A stretch of DNA of 46,527 nt, taken from contig PBKJ01000025.1 of NCBI GenBank assembly GCA_002722135.1, positions 1 to 46,527 of the forward strand, in the 5' to 3' direction. This document shows positions 1 through 8,645 of this stretch, piece by piece. Each line of letters starts with the position of its first letter. The stretch's first letter is position 1. The notes beneath the pieces were generated by a model. That model had not been told where the DNA came from. It made no database searches and worked only from the letters and a program-made list of their open reading frames with translations. Origin of the DNA: Methanobacteriota archaeon (lineage in GTDB: Archaea; Thermoplasmatota; Poseidoniia; Poseidoniales; Poseidoniaceae). The translations under genes and the position numbers were made by a program.

Positions 1-62
1 CAGGACTCAAACCGCTTGGTCGCGAGAACCCTTGGTCTCACGGTGTGGGTCTGCGACGAGCG

Positions 63-533
63 TCACGGTGATGGCCCCATTCGACGTTCAATCTCCGCTT
101 CAAGGTCCGCAAAGGCTTGCTCGATGCGTTCGGCGAGCTTGGCGTCCAGCCTCGTCTGCAGCGCTTTCAGCAACACGGGTGGGAGCTTGAGGTCAAGGCT
201 GGCCTTGCCGGAGACGCGTGTTGAGGCTGCGCCATCGGCTTCCACCATGTAGTCGCTGATCATGGATCCGATGGGCAGGCCCTCGCTCCGCGTCACCTCA
301 ACGCGCATGATGGCCTGCGGCTCATACGCAACGATGCGTTCGTGCACGATCCGGCCTGGGAGCAATTCACACCCGCGCTCCGCCCCAAGACCTGTGCTCG
401 GCCCGTCGCCTTCGGGCCAGGACCGGTGGATGCTCGTGCTCCACTCGGCCACGTCGCTGAAGCCGTCGAGCACCGCCCACACTTGTTCCACCGTGTAAGG
501 CACGGTTCGTGAGGCCTCGACGTTGAAGGTCAC
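63..533 (-). CDS. SRPBCC (START-like) family protein
   Basis: A 156-residue soluble protein with the SRPBCC pattern: an N-terminal strand followed by a helix of the type 'VEQVWAVLDGFSDVAEW', a run of alternating strands, and a long C-terminal amphipathic helix (about residues 115-150). Members bind a hydrophobic ligand in a helix-grip cavity, and the family includes polyketide cyclase-like and stress proteins. No catalytic residue can be assigned, so the ligand is unknown. It has no signal peptide and is probably cytosolic. It lies downstream of glutamine synthetase on the same strand with a 74-nt gap, so co-transcription is possible but not shown. The family call is good; the function is open. 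Confidence 0.8.
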   Translation of the reverse strand: MTFNVEASRTVPYTVEQVWAVLDGFSDVAEWSTSIHRSWPEGDGPSTGLGAERGCELLPGRIVHERIVAYEPQAIMRVEVTRSEGLPIGSMISDYMVEADGAASTRVSGKASLDLKLPPVLLKALQTRLDAKLAERIEQAFADLEAEIERRMGPSP

Positions 534-607
534 AGCGTGGCGTCGAGACGCTTCGCCATCAAGATGCGGGTCGGAACGACCGGGGGCTCAGGCTGGATGG
601 CCGAGGC

Positions 608-1618
608 TCACATCGCGGACTTGGTCGTCTCGATGATGACGGCCCCGATCTTGTACGGGTCGCCGTTGGACGCCGGGCGGCGGTCCTCGAGGCGACCGAC
701 CCAACCGTCGGTCGGGACGGAGGCGGGAACGCGAATCGAGGCGCCACGGTCGGAAACGCCGTAGGAGAACTGGTCGATGGCCTGGGTCTCGTGGAGGCCG
801 GTCAGACGCTCTTCGTTGTGGGCGCCGTACACGGACATGTGACGCTCGATGTTGCGGCCGAAGGCCTCGCAGATGTTGTCGAACATCTCCTTGCCACCGA
901 CGTCGCGCATGGCACCGTTCGAGAAGTTGGCGTGCATGCCCGAGCCGTTCCAGTCACCCTTGATGGGCTTGGGGTGGTACTCGATGTAGTAGCCGTAGCT
1001 CTCGGTCAAGCGATCGAGGAGGTAGCGGGCCACCCAGAGTTCATCGCCTGCGCGCTTGGCGCCCTTGGCAAAGATCTGGAATTCCCACTGCCCGCAGGCG
1101 ACTTCTTGGTTGATGCCCTCGAAGTTGATGCCCGCCTCGAGGCACATGTCAGCGTGCTCCTCGACCATGGCGCGTCCATGGGTGTTCTTGCCGCCCACGG
1201 AACAGTAGTAGAGGCCCTGGGGGCCTGGGTAACCGCCGACAGGGAAGCCGAGCGGCTGCTGAGTGGCCACGTCCATGATGAAGTACTCCTGCTCGAAACC
1301 GAACCAAAAGTCGTCGTCATCATCGTCGATGGTGGCACGGCCGTTGCTTGGGTGGGGCGTGCCGTCGGGGTTCATGACCTCGCACATCACGAGGTAACCG
1401 TTGATGCGCGCCGGGTCGGGGAAGATCGCCACAGGCTTGAGCAAGCAGTCCGAGGCACCACCTTCGGCCTGACGCGTCGAGGAGCCGTCAAACATCCACA
1501 TCGGACACTCTTCGAGGGTCCCCGTGAAATTGCTGCGCACCATCGTCTTGCTTCGCATGTTCTGGGTGGGTTCGTAGCCGTCCAACCAGATGTACTCCAA
1601 CTTCGCTTTGTCGTCCAT
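608..1618 (-). CDS. glnA: Type II (eukaryote-like) glutamine synthetase
   Basis: ATP-dependent synthesis of glutamine from glutamate and ammonia in the cytosol. The start MDDKAKLEYIWLDG, the N-terminal beta-grasp domain with QNMRSKT, the substrate-site stretch around WFGFEQEYF (about residue 105), GPQGLYYCSVG, NQEVACGQWEFQ and NGSGMHANFS identify the GSII form (about 340-370 residues), not the 450-residue bacterial GSI. The reading frame stays open 21 codons upstream to 1681, but those residues do not resemble the family. AT-rich TATA-like sequence at about 1647-1686 lies inside that extension, so I place the start at 1618 (336 residues). GSII is unusual among archaea, which mostly carry GSI. 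Confidence 0.93.
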   Translation of the reverse strand: MDDKAKLEYIWLDGYEPTQNMRSKTMVRSNFTGTLEECPMWMFDGSSTRQAEGGASDCLLKPVAIFPDPARINGYLVMCEVMNPDGTPHPSNGRATIDDDDDDFWFGFEQEYFIMDVATQQPLGFPVGGYPGPQGLYYCSVGGKNTHGRAMVEEHADMCLEAGINFEGINQEVACGQWEFQIFAKGAKRAGDELWVARYLLDRLTESYGYYIEYHPKPIKGDWNGSGMHANFSNGAMRDVGGKEMFDNICEAFGRNIERHMSVYGAHNEERLTGLHETQAIDQFSYGVSDRGASIRVPASVPTDGWVGRLEDRRPASNGDPYKIGAVIIETTKSAM

Positions 1619-1639
1619 AAGAATCGGCCATGTCCCTGA

Positions 1640-1715
1640 CGAGCCGGTATATGAACAATTTCCGGCGCAATATATGCTCATAAATCTCGTCTTTTTGAAT
1701 TAATTCTATTCTAAT
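1640..1715 (-). promoter_or_regulatory. AT-rich promoter island upstream of glutamine synthetase
   Basis: This stretch is strikingly AT-rich for the window. Read on the minus strand it holds several TATA-like elements: TTTATGAGC (about 1678-1686), GCATATATTGCG (about 1665-1676) and GTTCATATACC (about 1647-1657). With archaeal TATA spacing of about 26 nt, the last two give transcription starts shortly before the ATG at 1618. AT-rich sequence up to about 1715 may be operator sequence. Which TATA is used cannot be told from sequence. Confidence 0.5.
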
Positions 1716-1798
1716 GAACACCCCCGCCCGGAAAATTTCCACAAACGCGGAGCGTTTTCACTCCCGCACGGGTCGTGTTTGCGCGGTCGAACACCGCA

Positions 1799-3601
1799 TC
1801 ATGCGTTGTTCGCGGCGTCCTCGGACTGGGGCGTGAGGAACGCCGAGGACCCGTCGCGGTCGATGACCGGCAGCGTGAGGGTTGATCCGTCCATCAACAC
1901 TTGAACGGGGCACGCGAGACCGCATGCGGGGGCGAGGTAATCCTCGCCGGTTTCGGTCATGACCACGCGGAGGCCGTGTCCTGCGGGCAAAATCACGTCC
2001 ATGCCTTGGAATTCCATGTACATCGTCACAACGCTGCCCGGCGCGACCGTCTGAGGCTCATATCCACCGGCATGGTACCGCACGTCCATGGTGGCGTGAC
2101 CGAGTCGGAGGCCGGTCTCAGCGTCTTGGAGTTCAGCGAAAATCTGCCCGCCGTCGTACGTCGGGCTGACTTGGAGGTGAAGGGTCGGCAGGCCGGCGAT
2201 GTGGAGGTCTTCGTCGCTGAACGAGGGGCATTCAACGGTGACGGATTGCAGGCCTCCGCCAGCCACCGAAGCTCCGCCCACCCAACTGCCGTCGGCTGAG
2301 CAGGTGGCGAGGTCGATCGGTGTGGATTCAGCGTCGCGCGGAGGCCAGGTGGATTCGACGCGCCACTGCCCGTCGTTGCGCTGGATTTGGGCATGCAGAT
2401 CCGGCTTCTCCCCCTCACCCTTCAGGTAGTAATCGAACCATTCCAGCAAATCCTCCGCCCAATCCCAACGCGTCATTTCAGCAATTGCTTCGCCGCCGTA
2501 GCCCGAATCCTGCGCGTTGTGTTTGCTCCACTGGTCCGGGTAATTGTGTTCCCACTGCCCGAGCATGCCTCGAACGTCGTAGCCGGCGTCTTCGTAGGCA
2601 TGGTACCACACGGTCCCTGACGGCCCGCCGAACACCTGGTGAGGATCGACGTTCCAATCCTGCATCCCTTGAACCCAATACACGCTCCCGTTCCAGTTCT
2701 GGAAGGCTTTGTCGATGTGGCTGCGCTCGTCGTAGTAGTTCTCCATGTACGGATCCATTTCGCCGCCAACATAGGTCACGGGTCCCGCGAAGAGGCCCTC
2801 GACAATGTCCGGACAGATGTTGTCGAGGTCATCACCGTTGTAGTCGACGGTGCTGGAGAAGTAGTTCATGTGCATGACTTGGGAACGCGCCTCGGCACTC
2901 CCGTTCTTGTACAACAGCGGATGGAGGGCGGTCGTGCCGGAAATCGGCACGATGGTCTTGAGGTACTCGCTGCCCATGGCGGCCGCTTCCCATTGCGTGG
3001 CGCCTTCGTAGGACTTTCCGTACAGGCCGACGTGGCCGTTGGACCACTCCTGCTGGCCAAGCCACTCCACGGCCGCGTGGATGCCAAGGCCCTCGCCGGC
3101 CCCTCGGTAGTCGAAACATCCGCTGCTTTCCTCGGTGCCGAACACGGCGACTTGCGCCAAGGCATAGCCGTGGGGCACGTAATTGTCGAAGATGAATTCG
3201 CCACGCCCAGGGCTGACGACATTGGTGGCCGAGGATTCCGAGCCTTGCGGCCCGTAGGAATAGTAGGGCGAAATCACGGCGATTACCGGCACCTGCTCAC
3301 CGGCCTCAACGTTGGACGGCAGCCAGTAGGAGAGGTGCACTTCGGAGGTCGGCGGTCCGGTTTCCCAAATGTCAGAGGTGTCCACCTCGATCAGCGCTTC
3401 CTGCACCGGGAGTGCGGTGTACGGTCCGTCCTCCAGCACCCGGCTGTAGGAGCCGGTCCAGTTCCATTCGACGAGGTGGCGATCCTCCAGCCGAAGCCGG
3501 TCGTCGACGACGCTCGGGTTGTCGCCTGCGGGGTCGCTCAAACAGCCCGATAGCGGCACGCAAAGCATGAGCAGTGCCAACACCATGGCATGCCCCCGCA
3601 T
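1799..3601 (-). CDS. Exported CocE/NonD-type X-Pro dipeptidyl-peptidase-like hydrolase (lipoprotein)
   Basis: A 600-residue secreted alpha/beta hydrolase. The N-terminus has a signal peptide ending in a lipobox (LSGC, Cys at about residue 20), so it is probably a lipid-anchored surface protein. The central part matches peptidase family S15/CocE: the nucleophile elbow is in GLYGKSYEGATQW (about residue 197), with a following alpha/beta core and a C-terminal jelly-roll domain (about residues 400-580; 'LPTLHLQVSP') typical of X-Pro dipeptidyl-peptidases. It likely cleaves proline-containing peptides or esters outside the cell, fitting a heterotroph living on protein. It is upstream of glnA on the same strand, but the 180-nt spacer carries a separate promoter. 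Substrate not determinable. Confidence 0.85.
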   Translation of the reverse strand: MRGHAMVLALLMLCVPLSGCLSDPAGDNPSVVDDRLRLEDRHLVEWNWTGSYSRVLEDGPYTALPVQEALIEVDTSDIWETGPPTSEVHLSYWLPSNVEAGEQVPVIAVISPYYSYGPQGSESSATNVVSPGRGEFIFDNYVPHGYALAQVAVFGTEESSGCFDYRGAGEGLGIHAAVEWLGQQEWSNGHVGLYGKSYEGATQWEAAAMGSEYLKTIVPISGTTALHPLLYKNGSAEARSQVMHMNYFSSTVDYNGDDLDNICPDIVEGLFAGPVTYVGGEMDPYMENYYDERSHIDKAFQNWNGSVYWVQGMQDWNVDPHQVFGGPSGTVWYHAYEDAGYDVRGMLGQWEHNYPDQWSKHNAQDSGYGGEAIAEMTRWDWAEDLLEWFDYYLKGEGEKPDLHAQIQRNDGQWRVESTWPPRDAESTPIDLATCSADGSWVGGASVAGGGLQSVTVECPSFSDEDLHIAGLPTLHLQVSPTYDGGQIFAELQDAETGLRLGHATMDVRYHAGGYEPQTVAPGSVVTMYMEFQGMDVILPAGHGLRVVMTETGEDYLAPACGLACPVQVLMDGSTLTLPVIDRDGSSAFLTPQSEDAANNA

Positions 3602-3748
3602 GGTGTGGCCTCCACGTCGCCCTTCATCACGCTGACGCCCTCACCTATCCGGCGCCAAGAGCATGCGCAAGACGGGAAACGTCAAGCCACACCCGCTCGA
3701 CCCTGTGGCATGGGCGCTGGTCCTGCCGAGGTCGGGAAGAAGTGGTTC

Positions 3749-4297
3749 ATGCGCCAGTATTGGCGCTTGCAGCAGTCGCAGAGCCTCATTTCGATGGGGT
3801 TCTGGTGCGTCACCCTGACCCTGCTCATTTGGCCGTACGTGTCGTGGCGTTTTGACGCCAACACCGCGTGGTTGGGCATCCCCGCGACCTACATCGGACT
3901 GGCCTCCATTGCGCTGATGGTGTTGGTGACGGTGCTGCTCATCGGCTACATCTACGATCAATTCCTCTCCTTGTGGAAGGAGCACCAAAACGTCATCATC
4001 GAACGAAACCCGTTTGCCACCTATCTTCTGACCCCCCGTGACGCGATCATCATCGGTCAATTGTCGGAGATGATGAGGACCATGCACCCCGATGACGAGC
4101 GCATCCAAGTGCAAGCGGAGTGGATGGAACGGTGGCTGGCCTCCATGCCGGAATTGGAGGTGTTTGAGCGGATGGTGACCGAACTTGACGACCGCCTCGG
4201 CATGCCCGTGCCCGAATTCACCTTCCTCCCAGACGGGGCAGTGGAAGCAGCCCGTCAATCTGCAGCGTCACGAAGCAACGGCGAAGAAGGTGCCTGA
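3749..4297 (+). CDS. Two-TM membrane protein of unknown function
   Basis: I start this at the ATG of MRQYWRL; upstream in-frame codons to 3590 are low-complexity and lie next to the divergent hydrolase. The protein (182 residues) has two predicted membrane helices close together (about residues 15-35 and 45-70), then a charged cytosolic tail of about 110 residues with a helical region around 'DERIQVQAEWMERWLASMPELEVFERMV'-like sequence. No family recognised. Its stop is one base before the start of the HAD phosphatase, so the two are probably translated from one message. That places it in the nonulosonic-acid cluster, but gives no function. Confidence 0.7.
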   Translation: MRQYWRLQQSQSLISMGFWCVTLTLLIWPYVSWRFDANTAWLGIPATYIGLASIALMVLVTVLLIGYIYDQFLSLWKEHQNVIIERNPFATYLLTPRDAIIIGQLSEMMRTMHPDDERIQVQAEWMERWLASMPELEVFERMVTELDDRLGMPVPEFTFLPDGAVEAARQSAASRSNGEEGA

Positions 4298-4298
4298 G

Positions 4299-4847
4299 AT
4301 GATGTGGCCGAGCGATTGGGTTCGCCCCTCGGCGGAACTTGTCGCTCGTTTGTCCCGTTTGGACATGCTGCTCCTCGACGTTGACGGTGTCCTCACCGAC
4401 GGGACGGTGTTGCGCGGGGCGGACGGCACGGAAGCGCGCCGCTTCTCGGTCATTGACGGGCACGGACTTGGCATGCTTCGTGACGACGGAATGATTGTCG
4501 GCGTCGTCAGCCGCGAAGACTCAGCCATCACCCGTGCGCGCATGGAAAAGCTGCGCATGCCCGAAATTCACGTGGGAGCCAACGACAAGGCCGTGGTCGT
4601 GGCCGACATCCGCGTCAGGCACGGATTGGGCGAAGGGACCATCGCCTTCGTCGGCGACGATCTCCCAGACCTTGCCGCCTTCCAAGAAGCGGACCTGTGC
4701 ATCGCTCCAGCCAACGCTCATCCTGCCGTCAAGGCGGCCGCGGACCTGGTGCTGTGCCGTCGCGGCGGCCAAGAAGCCGTGCGGGAATTGGCCGAAATCA
4801 TCCGTGCAGCCAAGGGACGAGGGCCCATGGCCGGCCTCTTGTCCTGA
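4299..4847 (+). CDS. KdsC/NANP-like HAD phosphatase (sugar-acid phosphatase)
   Basis: A 182-residue C0-type HAD phosphatase with almost no cap. Motif I is LLLDVDGVLTDG (nucleophile and acid Asp near residues 25-27), motif II includes VVSRED, and motif IV is FVGDDLPDL. This matches the KdsC/YrbI family, which dephosphorylates KDO-8-phosphate or, in some species, KDN- or Neu5Ac-9-phosphate. The next genes are neuA and neuB, so a nonulosonate-9-phosphate phosphatase role is more likely than KDO; that is inference. The frame is open further upstream, but the start at 4299 lies one base past the previous stop with GAAGAAGG ahead of it. It ends exactly where convergent neuA ends. Confidence 0.85.
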   Translation: MMWPSDWVRPSAELVARLSRLDMLLLDVDGVLTDGTVLRGADGTEARRFSVIDGHGLGMLRDDGMIVGVVSREDSAITRARMEKLRMPEIHVGANDKAVVVADIRVRHGLGEGTIAFVGDDLPDLAAFQEADLCIAPANAHPAVKAAADLVLCRRGGQEAVRELAEIIRAAKGRGPMAGLLS

Positions 4848-5534
4848 TTACGCCGGGGAGAGGTTGCGCTCGGCCACGACCTGTTCAAGGCGGAACCAGT
4901 CGTCTTCGGTGTCGATTTCCCAGGCCTGCCACGGCTGCATGACGTAGGCGCCCGTTCGCCCACCGAGGCGGCAGGCCTCTGCATCCCACACCTCACGAGA
5001 GGCGATGTAGAAGGCGCCGTTTTCAGCAACACGATCCGGTATGTCTTGCCGGCGGGGGCGGTGTTGGGGGTCGTAATTCAGCGGCGTGGCCGTTCCGTCC
5101 TGTCCGAGGGACCATTGGAACACGTGACTCTCAACCACAGAGAGCAGGCTGTCAAGATGCCCCGCTTCCATCTGGTGCAGGGCCGCGTCGAGGTCGGCGG
5201 GCCGGGTCAACGGAGACGTGGCCTGCATGAGCACCACGGTTGTGGCCTGTTGCCCGATTGGATGCTGCTGTAGCACGTCGAGAACCACCGGCTCGGTCGC
5301 TGCTTCGTCGGTCGCCAACGCATCGGGGCGGCGGTGCGGGAGCGCACCGTGAGCTTCGGCGACGGCGAGAATGTCGTCGTCGTCGCTGGACAGCACGACG
5401 TGCTCGATGCCATCGGCCGCAATCGCAGCACGGATGGTCCAAGCGATGAGGGGGTGGCCCGCAAAAGCGCGGATGTTCTTTCGCGGGATGCCCTTGGAAC
5501 CGCCGCGTGCACAAATGATGGCCACGACGGACAC
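4848..5534 (-). CDS. neuA: CMP-nonulosonic acid (N-acylneuraminate) cytidylyltransferase
   Basis: Activates a nine-carbon sugar acid with CTP to give the CMP-sugar donor. The N-terminal nucleotide-binding signature CARGGSKGIPRKN (residues 8-20), HPLIAWTI, LSSDDDDILAVAEAHGA and MQATSPLTRPADLD are diagnostic of the NeuA/KdsB-like family, and the length (228 residues) is standard for a single-domain enzyme. The start codon is GTG. It follows neuB on the same strand with a 9-nt gap, which implies an operon. The exact acid (Neu5Ac, KDN, legionaminic or pseudaminic) cannot be read from sequence. Confidence 0.92.
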   Translation of the reverse strand: MSVVAIICARGGSKGIPRKNIRAFAGHPLIAWTIRAAIAADGIEHVVLSSDDDDILAVAEAHGALPHRRPDALATDEAATEPVVLDVLQQHPIGQQATTVVLMQATSPLTRPADLDAALHQMEAGHLDSLLSVVESHVFQWSLGQDGTATPLNYDPQHRPRRQDIPDRVAENGAFYIASREVWDAEACRLGGRTGAYVMQPWQAWEIDTEDDWFRLEQVVAERNLSPA

Positions 5535-5543
5535 GGAGAACCC

Positions 5544-6419
5544 TCACTGGACGCGGCGGAGTTTCGCCCGCATGGGCACTTCTTCTTCGTAGACCCGCTT
5601 GATGCCGTCACCGAGGGCCACTTCGAAGGCGCGAACGTCGCGCACCAACTTCTGGAGGCCGGGGACTTCGAGGCTGGCCGCGTGGTCGCTGCCGCGCATG
5701 GCACGGTCAAGGGTGAAGTGGCGCTCGAGCACTTTGGCGCCCATCGCCACGGCCGCGACGTCCATGGCGATGCCTTGATGGTGCCCTGAGAAGCCGAGAA
5801 TGAAGTCGGGATAGCGCTCCTGCAGGGTGGCCATGTAGGCGAGGTTGAGCTGCTCGAACTTCGCAGGATAGGTGGACGTGCAGTGGAACATCACCTTTGG
5901 TTGCGACGAGGTGCGAAGCCACTCGGCGCAGACGTGGATCTCCTCCTCGGTGCTCATACCGGTGGACATCATCATCGGCACGTCAGCCGCGAGCATGGCG
6001 CGAACCGTTTCTTCGTCGGTGATGCTGGCGCTGGCGATCTTGAACATCGGAATGCCGGCTTCAGCCATCTGCGCGGCGCTCACCGGATCCCACGCGGAGA
6101 CGAAGTAAGCCACGCCACGGTCTTCGGCGTGAGCCTTCAATTCCATGTGCTGCTCGACCGAAAGTTCGAGGGCATCACGGTGGGCACCGTAGGTGTCTGC
6201 GAAGGCGTTGGGTGAATCGTAGGGTCGGTCGTACTGATCCGGCGTCAGGAGGGTCCGCGTGTGGCGCTTCTGGCTCTTGATGGCGTTCACGCCTGCGTCT
6301 GCGGCGGTATCGATCAACTGCTTTGCAATCTCCATGTCGCCCTGATGGTTTTGACCAATCTCTGCGATGATGTAGGTCTGCCCTGCGGCGACGGCTTCGG
6401 CGATGTCGCTGATGGCCAT
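5544..6419 (-). CDS. neuB: Nonulosonic acid synthase (NeuB family) lacking the SAF domain
   Basis: Condenses phosphoenolpyruvate with an N-acylmannosamine-type sugar (or its 6-phosphate). The TIM-barrel signatures are present: YIIAEIGQNHQGD (about residues 16-28), FVSAWDPVSA, MFKIASASITD, MMMSTGMSTEEE, HCTSTYPAKFEQLNL and a variant of the GYSDHT loop, GFSGHHQGI. At 291 residues it stops where the C-terminal SAF/antifreeze-like domain of NeuB normally begins. neuA starts only 9 nt later, so the domain is absent and not frameshifted. In NeuB that domain covers the partner subunit's active site in the domain-swapped dimer, so its loss is notable. A GTG four codons upstream is an alternative start. 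Confidence 0.92.
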   Translation of the reverse strand: MAISDIAEAVAAGQTYIIAEIGQNHQGDMEIAKQLIDTAADAGVNAIKSQKRHTRTLLTPDQYDRPYDSPNAFADTYGAHRDALELSVEQHMELKAHAEDRGVAYFVSAWDPVSAAQMAEAGIPMFKIASASITDEETVRAMLAADVPMMMSTGMSTEEEIHVCAEWLRTSSQPKVMFHCTSTYPAKFEQLNLAYMATLQERYPDFILGFSGHHQGIAMDVAAVAMGAKVLERHFTLDRAMRGSDHAASLEVPGLQKLVRDVRAFEVALGDGIKRVYEEEVPMRAKLRRVQ

Positions 6420-6468
6420 GCACCACGGCACCGGACCCGAGGTTATCAGCCTGTGGACCGGAGGTCAC

Positions 6469-7650
6469 TCACTCAGCGTCGGTCCATGCGTGAGGTGCTC
6501 GCCCTTCCGCCAACCACCGCGCCAAGGCAGCCACGCGGGCCCCATTTTTGCCGTCGGCACGGTAACCGAGGCGAGCAAAAGCCCGTTCGCAGGCGGCTTC
6601 CTCTGGACGAAGTTCGCCGTCCAGGATGGCGTCGAGGTCGTTTTCGGTGAACACCGCCCCCTCAAGCAGGCTCAGGAGCGCCGTCACCTCGTCAGAGGGT
6701 GCGCCTCCATCCGAGGGTTGGATGGTGTTGATGAACGGTGTCCGGAAGGCGAGCGCGGGAATCACGACCGAGGTCGCGGGTGAAATCACGACGGTCGCAT
6801 GGCGCACCAGCGGGAGGTAGAGGTCCTGATCCATGGTGGTCACGACGCCCCCCGGCATGGCGAGAGCCGTGCCTTGGCTGACCTCGACCGGGTGTGGCTT
6901 GTGAACGAACACCACGTCATCACGCCCGCCGTGTTGGTTCATCGCGTGCTGAAAGAGCGCGTCAGCCGGACCTTTGACGGGGCCCCGGTGCGAGCCGAGC
7001 ATCAACACGATTTTTCGGTTTGGATCTAGGCCTAAGGCCGCGTGGACGTCGACGTTGCTGGCCGCCTCCAAACCGTCCAGCGAGGGCGAGCCCGTGATGA
7101 TTTGACGTTCAGCCGGAGCGCCGACGCCGACGTTGATGTCCCGGCATACCTCCGACCACACCGCATTGGCGTCGCATCCCATCATGCTGCCTCGGTACCC
7201 AAGCCAAGGCCACGTCAGCGTCGGTGAGCCGTGATCGATGGACAACACGGGAATCGATTCACGCCGCGCCCAAGGCACGACCTGGTGCTTGGTCCACCCT
7301 TGGTTTGGCGTCACGACGATGATGACGTCTGGGCGCCACGGCAAGCGCCCTCGGCTTGGCGGGAATGGCGTGGTCCACGCCGCGTTGCTCGGGTCCAACT
7401 CGTCACCTGATGGCCCTTCCCAGCGCCAGGCGCTGGCGCTGTAGCGGTTTCTCGCCCAACCGAGGCGCGCCCACAGAAAGCCGTTGATCATCCGGCCAAG
7501 TTTCGTTCGCGCCTCGTAGGCATAGGGGCCGGGCATCGAGGCGCCGATGACCAGCAGGGCGTCGTCGCCGGCTTCGTTCAGGGCGTCGAGCACGGTGGTG
7601 ACGTGTTGGCGGTTGGTTGGGGCTTCCCCGGCGACCACGAGTACGCGCAT
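6469..7650 (-). CDS. GT-B-fold glycosyltransferase/epimerase-like protein
   Basis: The protein beginning MRVLVVAGEAPTNRQ (393 residues) has a two-Rossmann-domain layout: an N-terminal domain that contains DVIIVVTPNQGWTKH and SIDHGSPTLTWPW, and a C-terminal domain with IVLMLGSHRG, VFVHKPHP and a donor-site region 'VVISPATSVVIPALAF'. The HKPHP element and following helix resemble CDP-glycerol glycerophosphotransferase-like and UDP-GlcNAc 2-epimerase-like families. It sits just upstream of neuB on the same strand, so it may supply the precursor sugar (NeuC-like) or transfer the product; sequence alone does not decide. The frame remains open far upstream (to 8130), but that part is arginine-rich shadow translation opposite the dioxygenase. 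Confidence 0.75.
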   Translation of the reverse strand: MRVLVVAGEAPTNRQHVTTVLDALNEAGDDALLVIGASMPGPYAYEARTKLGRMINGFLWARLGWARNRYSASAWRWEGPSGDELDPSNAAWTTPFPPSRGRLPWRPDVIIVVTPNQGWTKHQVVPWARRESIPVLSIDHGSPTLTWPWLGYRGSMMGCDANAVWSEVCRDINVGVGAPAERQIITGSPSLDGLEAASNVDVHAALGLDPNRKIVLMLGSHRGPVKGPADALFQHAMNQHGGRDDVVFVHKPHPVEVSQGTALAMPGGVVTTMDQDLYLPLVRHATVVISPATSVVIPALAFRTPFINTIQPSDGGAPSDEVTALLSLLEGAVFTENDLDAILDGELRPEEAACERAFARLGYRADGKNGARVAALARWLAEGRAPHAWTDAE

Positions 7651-7730
7651 CGTCTCCCCAACGTCACGAGACGCTTTCTGCTTATAGCGACCCAAGCCTT
7701 GATGAACGCGTTGAGGGGGTCTTCGGTTGC

Positions 7731-8585
7731 ATGTCAGGCATGTTCGAAGGCCTACGGGAAGCCTACCGTCGCGATGGTTTCGTCGTGGTTCGTGGTCTGC
7801 TCGAGGTCGAGGAGGCCATGGCGTTGCGTCAGCGGCTCGTTGAACACTCTGGGGTGACGGACGCTGATTTCGACGATGTGGAGGACGGCGTTCCTCGGAA
7901 GTGGACCTCGCCTGCCGGCGTGGCTCAGGTGCCGGCCTTCCAGCATTTGCTCGTCGATGAGCGCCTCGTTGGCCTCGCGCGTGAGGTGCTCGGACCCGAG
8001 GCCGTGTATTTGCATCACAACGATTTGCATGCAGGCTACTCCTCGCCGGGATGGCATCGCGACAACGTCCACCGCACCTTCGGTCAAGGTGAAGACTGGG
8101 ACGAGTCGACCACGCCGTACCGATGTGCACGCATCGCGTTGTACCTCCAAACCCACGCTGAATCTGGGTTCAAATTCGGGTTGATCCCCGGCTCGCATCG
8201 TCGCGAGTCTCGCCTGGTTCGCTGGGAGCGCCGAGCACCTCGGTTCTCGACCGTTCGTCGGATGGTGATGGGGCAAGGGCTGGCCTTCGCCCGTGCCCGT
8301 TGGATCGCCACAGAGCCCGGTGATGTGGTCATCTTTGACCACCGTGTGCTGCATTGTGGAGGACGAACGCGGGGTCCAAAGTATTCCATCTACCTGGGTG
8401 CAGGGATTCAGAACGATCATTTCAACCGCCATTGGTCCTACTACCGAGACCTCCGATCAGACCTGCACTATCCGAGCGTGCCCGAGGCCTTGCGCGAACG
8501 CCTGCAGTCGGAAGGGTTGTGGCCTGAAGCTGAGGTTCCTGTCCTCGAGCACGTCGACCACGCCTTCCTTCCGAAGGCGGCATGA
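7731..8585 (+). CDS. Phytanoyl-CoA dioxygenase (PhyH)-family Fe(II)/2-oxoglutarate oxygenase
   Basis: A 284-residue double-stranded beta-helix oxygenase. The iron-binding HxD is at H109-x-D111 (GWHRDN), the distal histidine is H208 (VLHCGG), and the 2-oxoglutarate-binding arginine is R212 or R214 (GRTRGPKYS). All catalytic residues are therefore present. It starts 80 nt from, and divergent to, the GT-B protein; a TATA-like TTATAG lies at about 7681. It lies in a glycan cluster, so it probably hydroxylates a sugar, lipid or small metabolite that decorates the surface, but the family is broad and the substrate is unknown. The frame is open upstream to 7617, but the region before 7731 does not look like PhyH. 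Confidence 0.87.
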   Translation: MSGMFEGLREAYRRDGFVVVRGLLEVEEAMALRQRLVEHSGVTDADFDDVEDGVPRKWTSPAGVAQVPAFQHLLVDERLVGLAREVLGPEAVYLHHNDLHAGYSSPGWHRDNVHRTFGQGEDWDESTTPYRCARIALYLQTHAESGFKFGLIPGSHRRESRLVRWERRAPRFSTVRRMVMGQGLAFARARWIATEPGDVVIFDHRVLHCGGRTRGPKYSIYLGAGIQNDHFNRHWSYYRDLRSDLHYPSVPEALRERLQSEGLWPEAEVPVLEHVDHAFLPKAA

Positions 8586-8645
8586 TGGTGGATTTCTGAC
8601 GTCGAGCCCCACCACGCTCAAAGGGGTCGAAGCGAAGGCAAGGGC

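Noticed and set aside
7651-8130. 160-codon N-terminal extension of the GT-B protein
   Set aside because: Arginine/proline-rich shadow sequence opposite the dioxygenase; the Rossmann fold begins at 7650.
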